64,000 nt of DNA from Phenylobacterium sp. (GCF_030651185.1 NZ_JAUSCJ010000027.1:1-64000); one strand, 5' to 3'. Positions 8,959-19,315 are shown, counted from the first letter of the stretch. Translations and numbers: made by a program. Notes: a model not told the origin generated them from the sequence alone.

Positions 8959-9390
8959 ATGCTGTCACCTAAGAAAACCAAGTACCGCAAGCAGTTCAAG
9001 GGCAAGATCCACGGGAACTCGAAGGGCGGCTTCACGCTGAACTTCGGCTCCTACGGTCTGAAGACCATTGAACCCGAGCGGATCACCGCGCGTCAGATCG
9101 AAGCGGCCCGCCGCGCGATCACCCGTCAGATGAAGCGTCAGGGCCGGGTCTGGATCCGGATCTTCCCGGACGTTCCCGTCACCGACAAGCCCGCCGAAGT
9201 CCGGATGGGTAAGGGTAAGGGCGCTGTTGAGTACTGGGCCGCGCGCGTCGCGCCGGGCCGGATCATGTTTGAAATCGACGGCGTGCCCGACGATGTGGCT
9301 CGTGAAGCCCTGCGCCTCGGCGCGGCCAAGCTTCCCGTGAAGACCCGCATCGTCACGCGCATCGAAGCCCCCGTGGCGGAGGCCGCGTGA
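8959..9390 (+). CDS. rplP: 50S ribosomal protein L16
   Basis: 143 aa beginning [20 protein letters not shown], with the conserved [12 protein letters not shown] block. L16 organises the A-site region of the 50S subunit. A short Glu/Ala C-terminal tail is present. The stop overlaps the rpmC ATG. Confidence 0.98.
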   Translation: MLSPKKTKYRKQFKGKIHGNSKGGFTLNFGSYGLKTIEPERITARQIEAARRAITRQMKRQGRVWIRIFPDVPVTDKPAEVRMGKGKGAVEYWAARVAPGRIMFEIDGVPDDVAREALRLGAAKLPVKTRIVTRIEAPVAEAA

Positions 9391-9584
9391 TGAAGATTGA
9401 TGACGTCCGGGGCATGACGCCCGACCAGCTCGCCGAGTCCCTGCTGAACCTGAAGAAAGAGCAGTTCAACCTGCGCTTCCAGGCCGCCACGGGTCAGGTC
9501 GAGAAGACCCACCGCTCCAACGAGGTCCGCAAGGACATCGCGCGGATCAAGACCATCCTGCGCGCCAAGCAGGCTGCGGCTTAA
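9390..9584 (+). CDS. rpmC: 50S ribosomal protein L29
   Basis: 64 aa of helical hairpin with [20 protein letters not shown], typical of L29, which sits at the tunnel exit near L23. ATG 9390 overlaps the rplP TGA by one base; an in-frame GTG one codon earlier is the only alternative. Confidence 0.96.
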   Translation: MKIDDVRGMTPDQLAESLLNLKKEQFNLRFQAATGQVEKTHRSNEVRKDIARIKTILRAKQAAA

Positions 9585-9596
9585 GGAGAACGACAC

Positions 9597-9848
9597 ATGC
9601 CTAAGCGAATTCTCGAAGGCGTCGTCGTCTCCGACAAGGGTGACAAGACGCTCGTGGTGAAGGTCGAACGGACCTTCCTGCATCCGGTGCTGAAGAAGAC
9701 CGTCCGCCGGTCGAAGAAGTACCACGCCCATGACGAAGCCAACGTCTACAAGGCCGGCGAAATCGTCCGCATCATCGAATGCGCGCCGAAATCGAAAACC
9801 AAGACCTGGGAAGCGCTGCCTAAGGCCGCCGCTGTCCAGGGCTCGTAA
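9597..9848 (+). CDS. rpsQ: 30S ribosomal protein S17
   Basis: 83 aa starting [21 protein letters not shown], an OB-fold 16S rRNA-binding protein. AAGGAG precedes the start. It follows rpmC in the standard order. Confidence 0.97.
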   Translation: MPKRILEGVVVSDKGDKTLVVKVERTFLHPVLKKTVRRSKKYHAHDEANVYKAGEIVRIIECAPKSKTKTWEALPKAAAVQGS

Positions 9849-9863
9849 GGAAGGTCTGATCCC

Positions 9864-10232
9864 ATGATCCAGATGCAGACTAACCTCGAAGTCGCCGACA
9901 ACTCCGGCGCGCGTCGTGTGATGTGCATCAAGGTGCTCGGCGGCGCTGGCCGTCGTTACGCCGGCGTGGGCGACAAGATCGTCGTCTCCGTCAAGGAAGC
10001 CATTCCGCGCGGCCGGGTGAAGAAGGGCGACGTCCTTCAAGCCATCGTCGTGCGCACGTCCTCGGCCATCAAGCGCAAGGACGGCTCGGTGATCCGGTTC
10101 GACAAGAACGCGGCCGTGATCGTGAACAAGCAAAGCGAGCCGATCGGCACGCGGATCTTCGGCCCGGTTCCCCGTGAACTGCGCGCCAAGAACCACATGA
10201 AGATCATCTCCCTCGCGCCTGAGGTGCTGTAA
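9864..10232 (+). CDS. rplN: 50S ribosomal protein L14
   Basis: 122 aa, starting [21 protein letters not shown], the strongly conserved L14 N-terminus. L14 contacts the 30S subunit and is the docking surface for the silencing factor RsfS. Its stop overlaps the rplX start. Confidence 0.98.
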   Translation: MIQMQTNLEVADNSGARRVMCIKVLGGAGRRYAGVGDKIVVSVKEAIPRGRVKKGDVLQAIVVRTSSAIKRKDGSVIRFDKNAAVIVNKQSEPIGTRIFGPVPRELRAKNHMKIISLAPEVL

Positions 10233-10546
10233 TGGCCGCGAAGATCAAGAAGGGGGATCGCGTCGTGATCCTCGCCGGGAAGGACAAGGGCCGCCAAGGC
10301 GCCGTCCTGAAGGTGATGCCCAAGGAAGAGCGCGTCGTCGTGGAAGGCCTGAACCTGGTTCAGCGTCACACCCGTCCGACCCAAGCCGATCCCCAGGGCG
10401 GTATCAAGAGCAAGGAAGCCGCGCTGCACGTCTCGAACGTCGCCATCGTGGACTCCAAGGGCAAGCCGACCCGCGTCGGTTTCCGTGTCGATGGCGACAA
10501 GAAGGTCCGCGTCGCCAAGACGACCGGTGAGGTGATCAATGGCTGA
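10232..10546 (+). CDS. rplX: 50S ribosomal protein L24
   Basis: 104 aa with the KOW motif near the N-terminus ([20 protein letters not shown]). L24 initiates 50S assembly at the 5' end of 23S rRNA. It overlaps rplE by eight bases. Confidence 0.97.
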   Translation: MAAKIKKGDRVVILAGKDKGRQGAVLKVMPKEERVVVEGLNLVQRHTRPTQADPQGGIKSKEAALHVSNVAIVDSKGKPTRVGFRVDGDKKVRVAKTTGEVING

Positions 10547-11099
10547 GCAAGCTTACGAGCCGCGGCTGAAGTCCGATTATCGCCAGCGCATCCGCGCGGC
10601 GATGAAGGAACAGTTCGGCTATACCAACGAGATGCAGATCCCCAAGCTGGACAAGATCGTCCTGAACATGGGTATCGGCGAGGCTGTGGCCGACTCCAAG
10701 AAGGTCAACTCGGCCATCGCGGACCTGGCGGCGATCGCCGGCCAGAAGCCGCTGCCGACCAAGGCTCGCAACTCCATCGCCGGCTTCAAGCTGCGTGAAG
10801 GCATGGTTGTCGGCGCGAAGGTCACCCTTCGTGCGGACCGCATGTACGAGTTCCTGGACCGTCTGATCACCATCGCTCTGCCGCGGGTGAAGGACTTCCG
10901 GGGCCTGAAGCCGACCTCGTTCGACGGTCGTGGCAACTACGCCATGGGTCTGAAGGAGCACATCGTGTTCCCGGAGATCAACTACGACCAGATCGATCAA
11001 ATGTGGGGCATGGACATCATCGTCGCCACGACAGCGAAGACCGACGACGAAGCGCGCGCGCTTCTCAAGGAATTCCAATTCCCGTTCGTTCAAGCGTAA
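10539..11099 (+). CDS. rplE: 50S ribosomal protein L5
   Basis: 186 aa, with [16 protein letters not shown] and the [16 protein letters not shown] block typical of L5, the 5S rRNA-binding protein of the central protuberance. It overlaps the end of rplX, consistent with translational coupling. Confidence 0.98.
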   Translation: MAEQAYEPRLKSDYRQRIRAAMKEQFGYTNEMQIPKLDKIVLNMGIGEAVADSKKVNSAIADLAAIAGQKPLPTKARNSIAGFKLREGMVVGAKVTLRADRMYEFLDRLITIALPRVKDFRGLKPTSFDGRGNYAMGLKEHIVFPEINYDQIDQMWGMDIIVATTAKTDDEARALLKEFQFPFVQA

Positions 11100-11120
11100 C
11101 CGGCGGGAAGGAAAGAACAG

Positions 11121-11426
11121 ATGGCTAAGAAAAGCGCCGTAAACCGCAACGAGATGGTCAAGAAGCTGGTGAAGCAATTCGCCGGCAAGCGCGACGCGCT
11201 GAAGGCGATCGCGAACAATGAGAGCCTGCCCCTCGAAGAACGCTTCGAAGCTCGCCTCAAGCTTGCCGAACTGCCGCGCAACTCGTCCAAGACCCGCATC
11301 CGTAACCGGTGCGAGATCACGGGGCGTCCGCGGGCCTATTACCGCAAGCTGCGTATGAGCCGGATCGCCCTGCGCGATCTGGGATCGAATGGCCAGATTC
11401 CTGGCCTCGTGAAGTCGAGCTGGTGA
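11121..11426 (+). CDS. rpsN: 30S ribosomal protein S14
   Basis: 101 aa. This is the long form of S14 without the paired CxxC zinc ribbon (only one Cys, in [16 protein letters not shown]). It ends with the conserved GLVKSSW. A GGGAAGGAAAG stretch supplies the ribosome-binding site. Confidence 0.97.
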   Translation: MAKKSAVNRNEMVKKLVKQFAGKRDALKAIANNESLPLEERFEARLKLAELPRNSSKTRIRNRCEITGRPRAYYRKLRMSRIALRDLGSNGQIPGLVKSSW

Positions 11427-11436
11427 GGAGGGTCTC

Positions 11437-11832
11437 ATGGTGAACGACCCCGTTGGCGATATGATCGCCCGCATCAAGAACGCCGCGACCCGCGGCCGTT
11501 CGAAAGTCATGTGCCCGGCCTCGAAGATGCGCGCGCGCGTCCTCGATGTGCTGGCCGACGAAGGCTACATCCGCGGCTACCACCTGGTGCAGCAGCCCGG
11601 CGCCTTCCCGGAATTCGAAATCGAGCTGAAGTACTTCGACGGCCAGCCGGTCATCGTGGAAATCCGCCGCGTTTCGAAGCCTGGCCGTCGCGTCTATTCG
11701 TCGATCTCTGATCTGAAGCCCGTGAAGAACGGCCTTGGGATCTCGATCCTGTCGACGCCCAAGGGCGTCATGTCCGACACCGCCGCGCGTGACGCGAACG
11801 TGGGCGGCGAAGTCCTCTGCAGGGTCTACTAG
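11437..11832 (+). CDS. rpsH: 30S ribosomal protein S8
   Basis: 131 aa, with the [18 protein letters not shown] opening and [13 protein letters not shown] near the C-terminus. S8 binds the central 16S domain and in E. coli also represses the spc operon by binding near rplE. Confidence 0.98.
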   Translation: MVNDPVGDMIARIKNAATRGRSKVMCPASKMRARVLDVLADEGYIRGYHLVQQPGAFPEFEIELKYFDGQPVIVEIRRVSKPGRRVYSSISDLKPVKNGLGISILSTPKGVMSDTAARDANVGGEVLCRVY

Positions 11833-11833
11833 A

Positions 11834-12367
11834 ATGTCCCGTATCGGAAAGAAGGCGGTCGCCGTCCCCTCTGGGGTGACGGTCACCATCTCCGGTCAGA
11901 CGGTTGAGGTGAAGGGGCCCAAGGGCCAACTCTCCTGGACCCTGCCCGAAGAAATCCTGGTCAAGCAGGAGGGCGCTGAGCTCAACCTGACCAAGGCGGT
12001 CGAGAGCACCCGGGCCCAGGCCATGTGGGGCCTCTCGCGCACCCTGGTCAGCAACATGGTCGAAGGTGTCACCACCGGTTTCGAGAAGACTCTCGAACTG
12101 GTGGGCGTCGGTTATCGCGCCGCGATGAAGGGCGACGCCCTTTCGATGCAGCTCGGCTTCAGCCACGACGTGGATGTGCCTCCGCCGGCCGGGATCACCT
12201 TCGTGGTGCCCAAGCAAACCGAAATCAAGATCAGCGGCATCGACAAGCAGGTCGTTGGCGAGATCGCCTCGCAGATCCGTGGGCTCCGGCCCCCCGAGCC
12301 CTACAAGGGCAAGGGCGTCCGCTATGCGGGCGAAGTGGTCCGTCGCAAGGAAGGCAAGAAGAAGTAG
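11834..12367 (+). CDS. rplF: 50S ribosomal protein L6
   Basis: 177 aa starting [15 protein letters not shown] and ending with the conserved PYKGKGVRY...RRKEGKKK region. ATG 11834 lies one base after the rpsH stop; the frame stays open into rpsH but that part is not L6. L6 lies near the factor-binding site of the 50S subunit. Confidence 0.97.
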   Translation: MSRIGKKAVAVPSGVTVTISGQTVEVKGPKGQLSWTLPEEILVKQEGAELNLTKAVESTRAQAMWGLSRTLVSNMVEGVTTGFEKTLELVGVGYRAAMKGDALSMQLGFSHDVDVPPPAGITFVVPKQTEIKISGIDKQVVGEIASQIRGLRPPEPYKGKGVRYAGEVVRRKEGKKK

Positions 12368-12370
12368 GTC

Positions 12371-12730
12371 ATGGCTCTTACTCCTCGTGACACCGCCAAG
12401 CGCCGCGCCGAACGCACGCGCATCCGCCTGCGCTCGCTGGCCAATGGCCGCCCGCGTCTTTCGGTCTTCCGCTCGTCCAAGCAAATCTACGCCCAGATCA
12501 TCGATGATGCTCGCGGCGTGACCCTGGCCGCCGCGTCCTCGCTGGAAGGCGACGACAAGAAGGTCAAGGGCTCGGACAAGGACGCCGCCGCCCGCGTCGG
12601 CGCCCTGGTCGCCCAGCGCGCCATTGAAAAAGGCGTCAAGGACGTCGTCTTCGATCGCGGCGGCTACATTTACCACGGCCGGGTCAAGGCCCTCGCCGAC
12701 GCCGCGCGCGAAGCCGGCCTGAACTTCTAG
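12371..12730 (+). CDS. rplR: 50S ribosomal protein L18
   Basis: 119 aa with [18 protein letters not shown] and [19 protein letters not shown], both typical of L18. It binds 5S rRNA together with L5. Three bases separate it from rplF. Confidence 0.97.
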   Translation: MALTPRDTAKRRAERTRIRLRSLANGRPRLSVFRSSKQIYAQIIDDARGVTLAAASSLEGDDKKVKGSDKDAAARVGALVAQRAIEKGVKDVVFDRGGYIYHGRVKALADAAREAGLNF

Positions 12731-12740
12731 GGGTACGCAG

Positions 12741-13343
12741 ATGGCTCGTGGAAACTCACAAGGCGGCGGCGACGGCAACCGTCGCGACCGCAACCGCGGC
12801 AACCCCGCTGAAGAACGCGCCGATTCCGACATCGTCGAGAAACTGGTGCACATCAACCGCGTCGCCGCGACCGTGAAGGGGGGCCGTCGTTTCTCGTTCG
12901 CCGCCCTGATGATCGTCGGCGACCAGAAGGGCCGCGTCGGCTTCGGTCACGGTAAGGCCCGTGAAGTGCCGGAAGCGATCCGCAAGGCGACTGAAGAAGC
13001 CAAGAAGACGATGATCCGTGTGCCGCTCCGCGAGAGCCGCACCCTGCACCACGACGGCAATGGCCGTTGGGGCGCCGGCAAGGTCATGGTCCGCTCGGCG
13101 CCTCCGGGCACCGGCGTCATCGCCGGCGGTCCGATGCGCGCGGTTCTGGAAACCCTGGGCGTCCAGGACGTGGTCGGCAAGTCGGTCGGTTCGTCCAACC
13201 CCTACAACATGGTGCGCGCGACCTTCGAGGCGCTGAAGGCTCAGTCTTCGCCCCGCCAGGTCGCCGCCAAGCGCGGCAAGAAGGTCGCTGACGTGATCGG
13301 CCGCCGCGCCGACGGCGCCAGCGCCGCCGGCGACGGAGAATAG
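12741..13343 (+). CDS. rpsE: 30S ribosomal protein S5
   Basis: 200 aa. The dsRNA-binding and S5 folds are clear ([42 protein letters not shown]). The first 25 or so residues are a Gly/Asn/Arg-rich N-terminal tail, longer than in E. coli. S5 lines the mRNA entry channel and influences decoding fidelity. Confidence 0.97.
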   Translation: MARGNSQGGGDGNRRDRNRGNPAEERADSDIVEKLVHINRVAATVKGGRRFSFAALMIVGDQKGRVGFGHGKAREVPEAIRKATEEAKKTMIRVPLRESRTLHHDGNGRWGAGKVMVRSAPPGTGVIAGGPMRAVLETLGVQDVVGKSVGSSNPYNMVRATFEALKAQSSPRQVAAKRGKKVADVIGRRADGASAAGDGE

Positions 13344-13348
13344 ATCCC

Positions 13349-13534
13349 ATGGCTACTGTCACTGTTCGTCAGACCGGCAGTCCGCTGCGGCGGACCAAGG
13401 ACCAGCGCGCCACCCTGGTGGGCCTGGGCCTGAACAAGATGGGCCGTGTCTCCACCCTGGAAGACACCCCTTCGGTGCGCGGCATGATCGCCAAGGTCGC
13501 CCACATGCTTGAAGTGGTCGAGACCAAGGCCTAA
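13349..13534 (+). CDS. rpmD: 50S ribosomal protein L30
   Basis: 61 aa containing [20 protein letters not shown] and [13 protein letters not shown], the compact L30 fold. It is followed by two in-frame stops and then a perfect hairpin. Confidence 0.96.
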   Translation: MATVTVRQTGSPLRRTKDQRATLVGLGLNKMGRVSTLEDTPSVRGMIAKVAHMLEVVETKA

Positions 13535-13556
13535 TAGCCTTAGGCAACAAGACTTC

Positions 13557-13582
13557 GAAGGGCGGCGCTTGCGCCGCCCTTC
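13557..13582 (+). terminator. Hairpin between rpmD and rplO
   Basis: GAAGGGCGGCGC and GCGCCGCCCTTC are perfect reverse complements separated by only TT. The following TGACATTT is a poor U-tract, so this is more likely a partial terminator or an RNA-processing/stability element inside the operon than a full stop. Confidence 0.6.
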
Positions 13583-13645
13583 TGACATTTCCATCAGCCG
13601 AGTCGGGCGAGCGCCCGGCGATTGATCTCCAAGGAGAGGCGTCAC

Positions 13646-14134
13646 ATGACCAAGCTCAATGAACTGAAGCCGCGCGAAGGCTCCACCAAGAACCGCATGC
13701 GCGTTGGCCGCGGTGAAGGCTCCGGCAAGGGCAAGACCGGCGGCCGCGGCGTCAAGGGCCAGAAGGCGCGCTCCGGCGTCGCCATCGCCGGCTTCGAAGG
13801 CGGCCAGATGCCGCTGCACATGCGCATGCCCAAGCGCGGGTTCAACAATCCGAATGCGCTGAAGTTCGCCGAGGTGAACTTCTGGCGTCTCGAGCAGGCG
13901 ATCGCCGCCGGCAAGCTCGACGCCGGCAAGCCCATCGACGCGGCCGTGCTGATCGCCTCGGGCATCGTGCGCCGTGAACTCGACGGCGTCCGCCTGCTGG
14001 GCAAGGGCGAACTGACCTCCAAGCTCGACATCACCGTCCATTCGGCTTCCGCCGCGGCCAAGGCCGCGGTCGAAAAGGCCGGCGGCAAGATCACGACGAC
14101 GGCCCCGGCCGCCGCCGAATCGGCCGAAGCCTAA
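13646..14134 (+). CDS. rplO: 50S ribosomal protein L15
   Basis: 162 aa starting [19 protein letters not shown] with the Gly-rich [18 protein letters not shown] region that threads into the 50S core. ATG 13646 follows AAGGAG at 13631, which decides it over the frame opening eight codons earlier. Confidence 0.97.
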   Translation: MTKLNELKPREGSTKNRMRVGRGEGSGKGKTGGRGVKGQKARSGVAIAGFEGGQMPLHMRMPKRGFNNPNALKFAEVNFWRLEQAIAAGKLDAGKPIDAAVLIASGIVRRELDGVRLLGKGELTSKLDITVHSASAAAKAAVEKAGGKITTTAPAAAESAEA

Positions 14135-14148
14135 AGGCTCGCCTGGAT

Positions 14149-14177
14149 CCGTCCCTCCCCAGCCGGGGAGGGGACGG
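14149..14177 (+). other. Strong hairpin between rplO and secY
   Basis: CCGTCCCTCCCC pairs with GGGGAGGGGACGG (one bulged base) around an AGCC loop. No U-tract follows. It may tune secY expression relative to the ribosomal genes upstream, or be a small REP-type element. Confidence 0.5.
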
Positions 14178-14244
14178 CCACGCCAGATGACACCGCCGGT
14201 CGGACGCCCTATGTACGACCGGTCTTAAAGCTTCGGGGTACCCT

Positions 14245-15594
14245 ATGGCTTCGGCCGCCGAACAGCTCGCCGCCAATATGAACTTCGGCGCCTTCGCCAA
14301 GGCGACGGAGCTCCACAAGCGCATCACCTTCACCATCATGGCGATGGTGGTGTACCGGCTGGGGACCTACATCCCGATCCCGGGCATCGACATCAACGCC
14401 TTCTCCAGCGCCTTCCAGGGCCAGTCCCAGGGCATCCTGGGCATGTTCAACATGTTCTCCGGCGGCGCCGTGGAGCGGATGGCGATCTTCGCCCTGAACG
14501 TCGGCCCCTACATCTCGGCCTCGATCATCGTGCAGCTGCTGGGGACGGTCTATCCGCCCTGGGAAAAGCTGCGCAAGGAAGGCGGGGAGGCGGGCCGCAA
14601 GACCCTGAACCAGTACACCCGCTACCTGACCGTGCTGCTGGCGCTGCTGCAGTCCTTCGGGATCGCGGTCGGGCTGCAGAACAGCCCGGGCCTGGTGAAC
14701 AATCCCGGCGTCTTCTTCCTGGTGTCCACGGTCGTGACGCTGACCGGCGGCACCCTGTTCCTGATGTGGCTGGGCGAGCAGATCACCAGCCGCGGGGTCG
14801 GCAATGGCGTCTCGCTGATCATCTTCGCGGGGATCGTGGCGGTGCTGCCGCGCGGCATCTTCCAGATGTTCTCCATGACCCGCACCGGCGCCCTGCCGGG
14901 CATCGCGCTGTTCCTGATCGCCTTCCTGGCCGTCGCCGTGGTGCTGGTCATCGTCTTCATGGAACGCTCCCAGCGGCGGCTGCTGGTGCAGTATCCAAAG
15001 CGCCAGCAGGGTAACCGCATGTTCGGCGGCGACACCTCGTTCCTGCCGCTGAAGATCAACACCGCGGGCGTGATCCCGCCGATCTTCGCCTCGTCCCTGC
15101 TGCTGCTGCCGGCGACGGCCATGAGCTTCCTGGCCAATGCCGACCTGCCGGCCTACCTGCAGTGGATGCCCACCGTGGTGGGCCAGCTCCAGCATGGCCG
15201 CCCGGCCTTCATGGTGCTGTACGGCGCCCTGATCGTGTTCTTCTGCTTCTTCTACACCTCGGTCGTGTTCAATCCGGACGACACCGCGGAGAACCTGCGC
15301 AAGTACGGCGGCTTCCTGCCCGGCATTCGGCCCGGCAAGCGCACGGCGGAGTATCTGGACTTTGTCCTGACCCGCCTGACCGTCGTCGGCGCGGCCTATA
15401 TCACCGTCGTCTGCCTGCTGCCGGAGGCGCTGATCGCCTTCTACAACGCGCCCTTCTATCTGGGCGGCACCTCGATCCTCATCGTGGTGAGCGTGACGAT
15501 GGACACCGTGACCCAAATCCAGTCGCATCTTCTGGCCCACCAATATGAGGGCCTCATCAAGAAGTCGAAGCTGCGAGGCGGACGCGGGCGCTAA
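14245..15594 (+). CDS. secY: Preprotein translocase subunit SecY
   Basis: 449 aa, the central channel of the SecYEG translocon in the inner membrane. Ten hydrophobic segments can be followed. SecY landmarks include the N-terminal RITFTIMAMVVYRLGTYIPIP, the plug region after it, and the cytosolic PGKRTAEYLDFVLTRLT loop. It follows rplO after 110 nt containing a hairpin and precedes adk, as usual in the spc operon. Confidence 0.98.
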   Translation: MASAAEQLAANMNFGAFAKATELHKRITFTIMAMVVYRLGTYIPIPGIDINAFSSAFQGQSQGILGMFNMFSGGAVERMAIFALNVGPYISASIIVQLLGTVYPPWEKLRKEGGEAGRKTLNQYTRYLTVLLALLQSFGIAVGLQNSPGLVNNPGVFFLVSTVVTLTGGTLFLMWLGEQITSRGVGNGVSLIIFAGIVAVLPRGIFQMFSMTRTGALPGIALFLIAFLAVAVVLVIVFMERSQRRLLVQYPKRQQGNRMFGGDTSFLPLKINTAGVIPPIFASSLLLLPATAMSFLANADLPAYLQWMPTVVGQLQHGRPAFMVLYGALIVFFCFFYTSVVFNPDDTAENLRKYGGFLPGIRPGKRTAEYLDFVLTRLTVVGAAYITVVCLLPEALIAFYNAPFYLGGTSILIVVSVTMDTVTQIQSHLLAHQYEGLIKKSKLRGGRGR

Positions 15595-15658
15595 AGCTCG
15601 CGCCACCGAATTTGACGCAGGTCATGGGGATGGCCTGCGGGGAGGGGACATTTAAGTC

Positions 15659-16228
15659 ATGAATTTGATTCTGTTCGGACCGCCGGCCGCCGGCAAGGGC
15701 ACCCAGGCCAAGCGCTTGATGGATGGCCGCAATATGGTCCAGCTTTCCACCGGCGACATGCTGCGCGCCGCCATCGCCTCGGGCTCGGAGCTCGGCAAAC
15801 GGGTGTCCGGCGTGATGGAGCGTGGTGAGCTGGTGACCGATGACATCGTCATCGCGCTGATCGAGGAGCGGCTGCCCGAGACCGAGGCCGCCGGCGGCGC
15901 GATCTTCGACGGCTTCCCGCGCACCATCGCCCAGGCCAAGGCCCTGGACGCAATGCTGGCCAAGCGCGGCAAGAAGATCGACCTTGTGATCCGCCTGAAG
16001 GTGGATGACGCGGCCCTGACCCAACGGATCGCCGGCCGCTTCGCCGAGTCAGGCCGCCCCGACGACAATCCTGAAAGCTTCAAGGTCCGCCTGGCGGCCT
16101 ATAACGACAACACCGCGCCGCTGCTGCCCTATTACCAGGCGCAGGAGAAGCTGGTGGAGGTGGACGGCATGGGGGCCATCGATGTGGTCGCCGACGCGAT
16201 CGACAAGGCCCTGGACGCCCCGCGCTAG
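15659..16228 (+). CDS. adk: Adenylate kinase
   Basis: 189 aa. P-loop GPPAAGKGTQ lies at residues 7-16 and the AMP-binding TGDMLRA and DGFPRT motifs follow. It catalyses ATP + AMP to 2 ADP. It is the short form: the LID is reduced to GRFAESGRPDDNPESF with no Cys cluster, against about 214 aa in E. coli. The secY-adk neighbourhood is conserved. Confidence 0.97.
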   Translation: MNLILFGPPAAGKGTQAKRLMDGRNMVQLSTGDMLRAAIASGSELGKRVSGVMERGELVTDDIVIALIEERLPETEAAGGAIFDGFPRTIAQAKALDAMLAKRGKKIDLVIRLKVDDAALTQRIAGRFAESGRPDDNPESFKVRLAAYNDNTAPLLPYYQAQEKLVEVDGMGAIDVVADAIDKALDAPR

Positions 16229-16255
16229 GGGGCCGCTCAGGCTAACCCAACATTC

Positions 16256-16380
16256 GTCACCCTCGGGCTTGTCCCCAGGATCCATAGACGCCGCCCCGCC
16301 AGACTTGGCGCGGGCGGCGTTATGCGTTCTCGCCCTGCACGTCCGAGATCGTGGATCCTGGGGACAAGCCCGAGGATGAC
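16256..16380. repeat. Nested REP-like palindrome between adk and rpsM
   Basis: Outer arms 16256-16284 and 16352-16380 are near-perfect reverse complements (about 27 of 29; core CCTCGGGCTTGTCCCCAGGA and TCCTGGGGACAAGCCCGAGG). Inside, ACGCCGCCC (16288-16296) pairs with GGGCGGCGT (16312-16320). Similar palindromes are dispersed in alphaproteobacterial intergenic regions; from this window only one copy is visible. The remaining gap to 16588 holds nothing recognisable. Confidence 0.75.
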
Positions 16381-16588
16381 GGTCAGAGGGCAGGGGGAGG
16401 GCGAATCCCCCGAACTCCGCGCCGAATCGATTCGAAAACGCCGTATTCGCCGGCCGATCACGCATCGGCGACTTGTTTTGGCCGCGAAAATCAACTGAAC
16501 ATCAGGTCATTCCCCCATATGGGCCTTGGGGGCGGGCCCGGTCGGCGCGCGAGAGCCGAAAGAAGGGCATTTTCCCGCGCTTCCGGCA

Positions 16589-16616
16589 TTGACGGAAACG
16601 CAACTGTCCCTATAAC
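16589..16616 (+). promoter_or_regulatory. Promoter of the rpsM-rpsK-rpoA operon
   Basis: TTGACG at 16589-16594, 16 bp, then TATAAC at 16611-16616. It lies about 97 nt before the rpsM start and downstream of the REP element, so the alpha operon has its own promoter. Confidence 0.78.
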
Positions 16617-16712
16617 GGGCCGCTTCCGCGAAACGCGCGAGGGACGTGCCGTATCCCATCTTGGGTCGGGGCGTTGTTCGCGCTTCTCTGCGTGACCAGG
16701 AGAATACCCCAA

Positions 16713-17081
16713 GTGGCCCGCATCGCCGGCGTAAACATCCCGACTAACAAGCGCGTCGTTATCGCGCTTCAGTACATCCACGGCATCGGCCAGGCGAAAG
16801 CCGCCGAGATTGTCCAGAAGGTTGGCATCGAAGACGCTCGTCGCGTCAACCAGCTGACGGACGCCGAGGTGCTGCAAATCCGTGAAGCCATCGACCGTGA
16901 CTACACGGTGGAAGGCGACCTGCGTCGCGAGACGGCGGTCAACATCAAGCGTCTTATGGACCTGGCCTGCTATCGCGGCCTGCGTCACCGTAAGGGCCTG
17001 CCGGTCCGCGGCCAGCGCACCCACACGAACGCTCGGACCCGCAAGGGCCCGGCCAAGCCGATCGCCGGCAAGAAGAAGTAA
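16713..17081 (+). CDS. rpsM: 30S ribosomal protein S13
   Basis: 122 aa reading [20 protein letters not shown] from a GTG start at 16713 preceded by AGGAG; the open frame extends 13 codons upstream but the S13 homology begins at the GTG. The basic C-terminal tail ([15 protein letters not shown]) reaches the tRNAs. First gene of the alpha operon. Confidence 0.97.
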   Translation: MARIAGVNIPTNKRVVIALQYIHGIGQAKAAEIVQKVGIEDARRVNQLTDAEVLQIREAIDRDYTVEGDLRRETAVNIKRLMDLACYRGLRHRKGLPVRGQRTHTNARTRKGPAKPIAGKKK

Positions 17082-17093
17082 GAAAGCTAGTCG

Positions 17094-17483
17094 ATGGCCA
17101 AGGAACCGGCGCGCGTTAAACGTCGCGAACGCAAGAACATCACCTCGGGCGTGGCGCACGTGAACGCCTCGTTCAACAACACCATGATCACCATCACCGA
17201 CGCCCAGGGGAACACCATCTCGTGGTCCTCCGCCGGTACGATGGGGTTCAAGGGTTCCCGGAAGTCCACTCCCTATGCCGCCCAGATGGCGGCTGAGGAC
17301 GCGGGCAAGAAGGCCGCCGAGCACGGCGTGAAGACCCTTGAAGTGAACGTTTCCGGTCCGGGTTCCGGCCGTGAATCGGCGCTTCGCGCGCTGCAGTCGG
17401 TGGGTATGACGATCACCACCATCCGCGACGTGACCCCGATTCCGCACAACGGTTGCCGCCCGCCCAAGCGTCGGCGCGTCTGA
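17094..17483 (+). CDS. rpsK: 30S ribosomal protein S11
   Basis: 129 aa with [20 protein letters not shown] and the C-terminal [16 protein letters not shown], both diagnostic of S11 in the 30S platform. It starts 12 bases after rpsM. rpsD is not found between rpsK and rpoA, as in other alphaproteobacteria. Confidence 0.98.
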   Translation: MAKEPARVKRRERKNITSGVAHVNASFNNTMITITDAQGNTISWSSAGTMGFKGSRKSTPYAAQMAAEDAGKKAAEHGVKTLEVNVSGPGSGRESALRALQSVGMTITTIRDVTPIPHNGCRPPKRRRV

Positions 17484-17508
17484 GTACCGAAGTACTGCTA
17501 TCCCCCTT

Positions 17509-17536
17509 CGCCGGACCGCGTAAGCCGCGTCCGGCG
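17509..17536 (+). other. Hairpin upstream of rpoA
   Basis: CGCCGGAC(C)GCG pairs with CGCGTCCGGCG through eleven pairs with one bulged C, 26 nt before the rpoA GTG. No U-tract follows. A role in RNA processing or translation control of rpoA is possible but not shown. Confidence 0.45.
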
Positions 17537-17562
17537 ATCCTGCGTTCGAGGGACACCTATCC

Positions 17563-18579
17563 GTGATCGAAAGAAACTGGAACGAGCTCATCCGTCCCGA
17601 GAAGCCGCTGATCGAGACCGGCGCCGACGCGAACCGCAAGGCGCGTCTGGTGGCCGAACCTCTCGAGCGTGGCTTTGGCGTGACCCTGGGCAACAGCCTG
17701 CGCCGCGTACTTCTATCCTCGCTGCAAGGCGCTGCTGTGACAGCCGTGCAGATCGACGGCGTCGTGCATGAATTCTCCTCGCTGGAAGGCGTGCGGGAAG
17801 ACGTGGTCGACATCGTTCTGAACATCAAGCAACTGGCCCTGCGCATGCACGCGGAAGGCCCCAAGCGCATGACCCTGCGCGCCACCGGCCCCGGCACGGT
17901 GACCGCGGGCCAGATCGATGCCGGCTCCGACATCGAGATCCTGAACCCCGACCACATCCTGTGCACCCTGGACGACGGCGCCCAGGTGCGCATGGAGTTC
18001 ACCGTGCAGAACGGCAAGGGCTACGTCCCGGCCGAGCAGAACCGTCCGGAAGACGCCCCCATCGGCCTGATCGCCGTGGACAGCCTCTATTCGCCCGTCA
18101 AGCGCGTCGCCTATCGCGTCGAGCCGACCCGTCAGGGCCAGAGCCTCGACTACGACAAGCTGATCATGGAAGTCGAAACCAACGGCGCCATCTCGCCGGT
18201 TGACGCGGTGGCCTATGCCGCCCGCATCCTGCAAGACCAGCTGCAGATCTTCATCACCTTCGAAGAGCCGAAGAAGAAGGTCGAAGGCGAGGCCAAGCCG
18301 GAACTGCCGTTCAACCCGGCGCTGCTGAAGAAGGTCGACGAGCTGGAACTCTCGGTCCGCTCGGCCAACTGCCTGAAGAACGACAACATCGTCTACATCG
18401 GCGACCTGATCCAGAAGACGGAAGCGGAAATGCTCCGCACCCCGAACTTCGGGCGCAAGTCGCTGAACGAGATCAAGGAAGTGCTCGCGGGCATGAACCT
18501 GCATCTCGGCATGGACGTGCCGAACTGGCCGCCGGAAAACATCGAAGAGCTGGCGAAGAAGTTCGAGGACCAGATGTAG
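17563..18579 (+). CDS. rpoA: DNA-directed RNA polymerase subunit alpha
   Basis: 338 aa. The N-terminal dimerisation domain (about 1-235) contains [20 protein letters not shown]; the C-terminal domain (about 260-325) contains [20 protein letters not shown] and [16 protein letters not shown], the part that contacts UP elements and activators. The start is GTG at 17563. It is separated from rpsK by 79 nt carrying a hairpin and from rplQ by 212 nt with no recognisable gene. Confidence 0.98.
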   Translation: MIERNWNELIRPEKPLIETGADANRKARLVAEPLERGFGVTLGNSLRRVLLSSLQGAAVTAVQIDGVVHEFSSLEGVREDVVDIVLNIKQLALRMHAEGPKRMTLRATGPGTVTAGQIDAGSDIEILNPDHILCTLDDGAQVRMEFTVQNGKGYVPAEQNRPEDAPIGLIAVDSLYSPVKRVAYRVEPTRQGQSLDYDKLIMEVETNGAISPVDAVAYAARILQDQLQIFITFEEPKKKVEGEAKPELPFNPALLKKVDELELSVRSANCLKNDNIVYIGDLIQKTEAEMLRTPNFGRKSLNEIKEVLAGMNLHLGMDVPNWPPENIEELAKKFEDQM

Positions 18580-18791
18580 GAAGATTTGAGCGGTTGGGCC
18601 CTTCGCCCGCCGCTCGTCGCGCTGACTTCGGGCCGCTTTCAGCGGCACGGGCCTGGTGAAGCCGCAACCGCGGTGGAGGGCCCCGGCGCTTCGTGTTGAC
18701 CCAGGCGGGAGCAGGCTGGGACTTGATCAGGTAGGGCGGCTTTCCGGAGACCGGAAGCGTCCAACGGGCCAGACGGTCCAGGAGATATGAG

Positions 18792-19208
18792 ATGCGCCAC
18801 GGTAAAGCCCACCGCAAACTGGGTCGGACCTCCGCCCACCGGACCGCGATGTTCGCCAACATGGCGGCGAGCCTGATCAAGCACGAGCAGATCGTGACCA
18901 CCCTGCCGAAGGCCAAGGAGCTTCGCCCCGTGGTCGAGAAGCTGGTGACGCTGGCCAAGCGCGGCGACCTGCATGCGCGCCGTCAGGCCATCAGCAAGGT
19001 CCGCGACGTCGAACAGGTCGGCAAGCTCTTCGCCGTCATCGGCCCGCGCTACAAGGCCCGCAACGGCGGCTATATCCGCGTGCTCAAGGCCGGCTTCCGC
19101 TACGGCGACAACGCGGCCCTGGCCGTGATCGAGTTCGTCGACCGCGATCCGTCCGAAAAGGGCAAGGACTCGGGCCCGGTGCAGGAAAATTCCTTCACCG
19201 AGGACTGA
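18792..19208 (+). CDS. rplQ: 50S ribosomal protein L17
   Basis: 138 aa starting [20 protein letters not shown], the invariant L17 opening. The C-terminus is extended with an acidic tail after the core. AGGAG precedes the start. It closes the ribosomal block and is followed by a perfect terminator. Confidence 0.98.
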   Translation: MRHGKAHRKLGRTSAHRTAMFANMAASLIKHEQIVTTLPKAKELRPVVEKLVTLAKRGDLHARRQAISKVRDVEQVGKLFAVIGPRYKARNGGYIRVLKAGFRYGDNAALAVIEFVDRDPSEKGKDSGPVQENSFTED

Positions 19209-19231
19209 GCCTAACGGCCATCCAAGTTCAG

Positions 19232-19261
19232 AAACCCCGGACAGCAATGTCCGGGGTTTTT
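19232..19261 (+). terminator. Intrinsic terminator after rplQ
   Basis: AAACCCCGGAC and GTCCGGGGTTT form a perfect stem around AGCAAT, followed by TTTTT. It closes the roughly 15-kb ribosomal region. Confidence 0.93.
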
Positions 19262-19315
19262 GCGTTCTGAGCGCCCACGCTCGCGGCTAAGATTCCCCGA
19301 GCAAAAGGAGGGCTC

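Noticed and set aside
18580..18791. A separate promoter for rplQ (TTGACC near 18694)
   Set aside because: No acceptable -10 at 16-18 bp spacing; rplQ is more simply read with rpoA.
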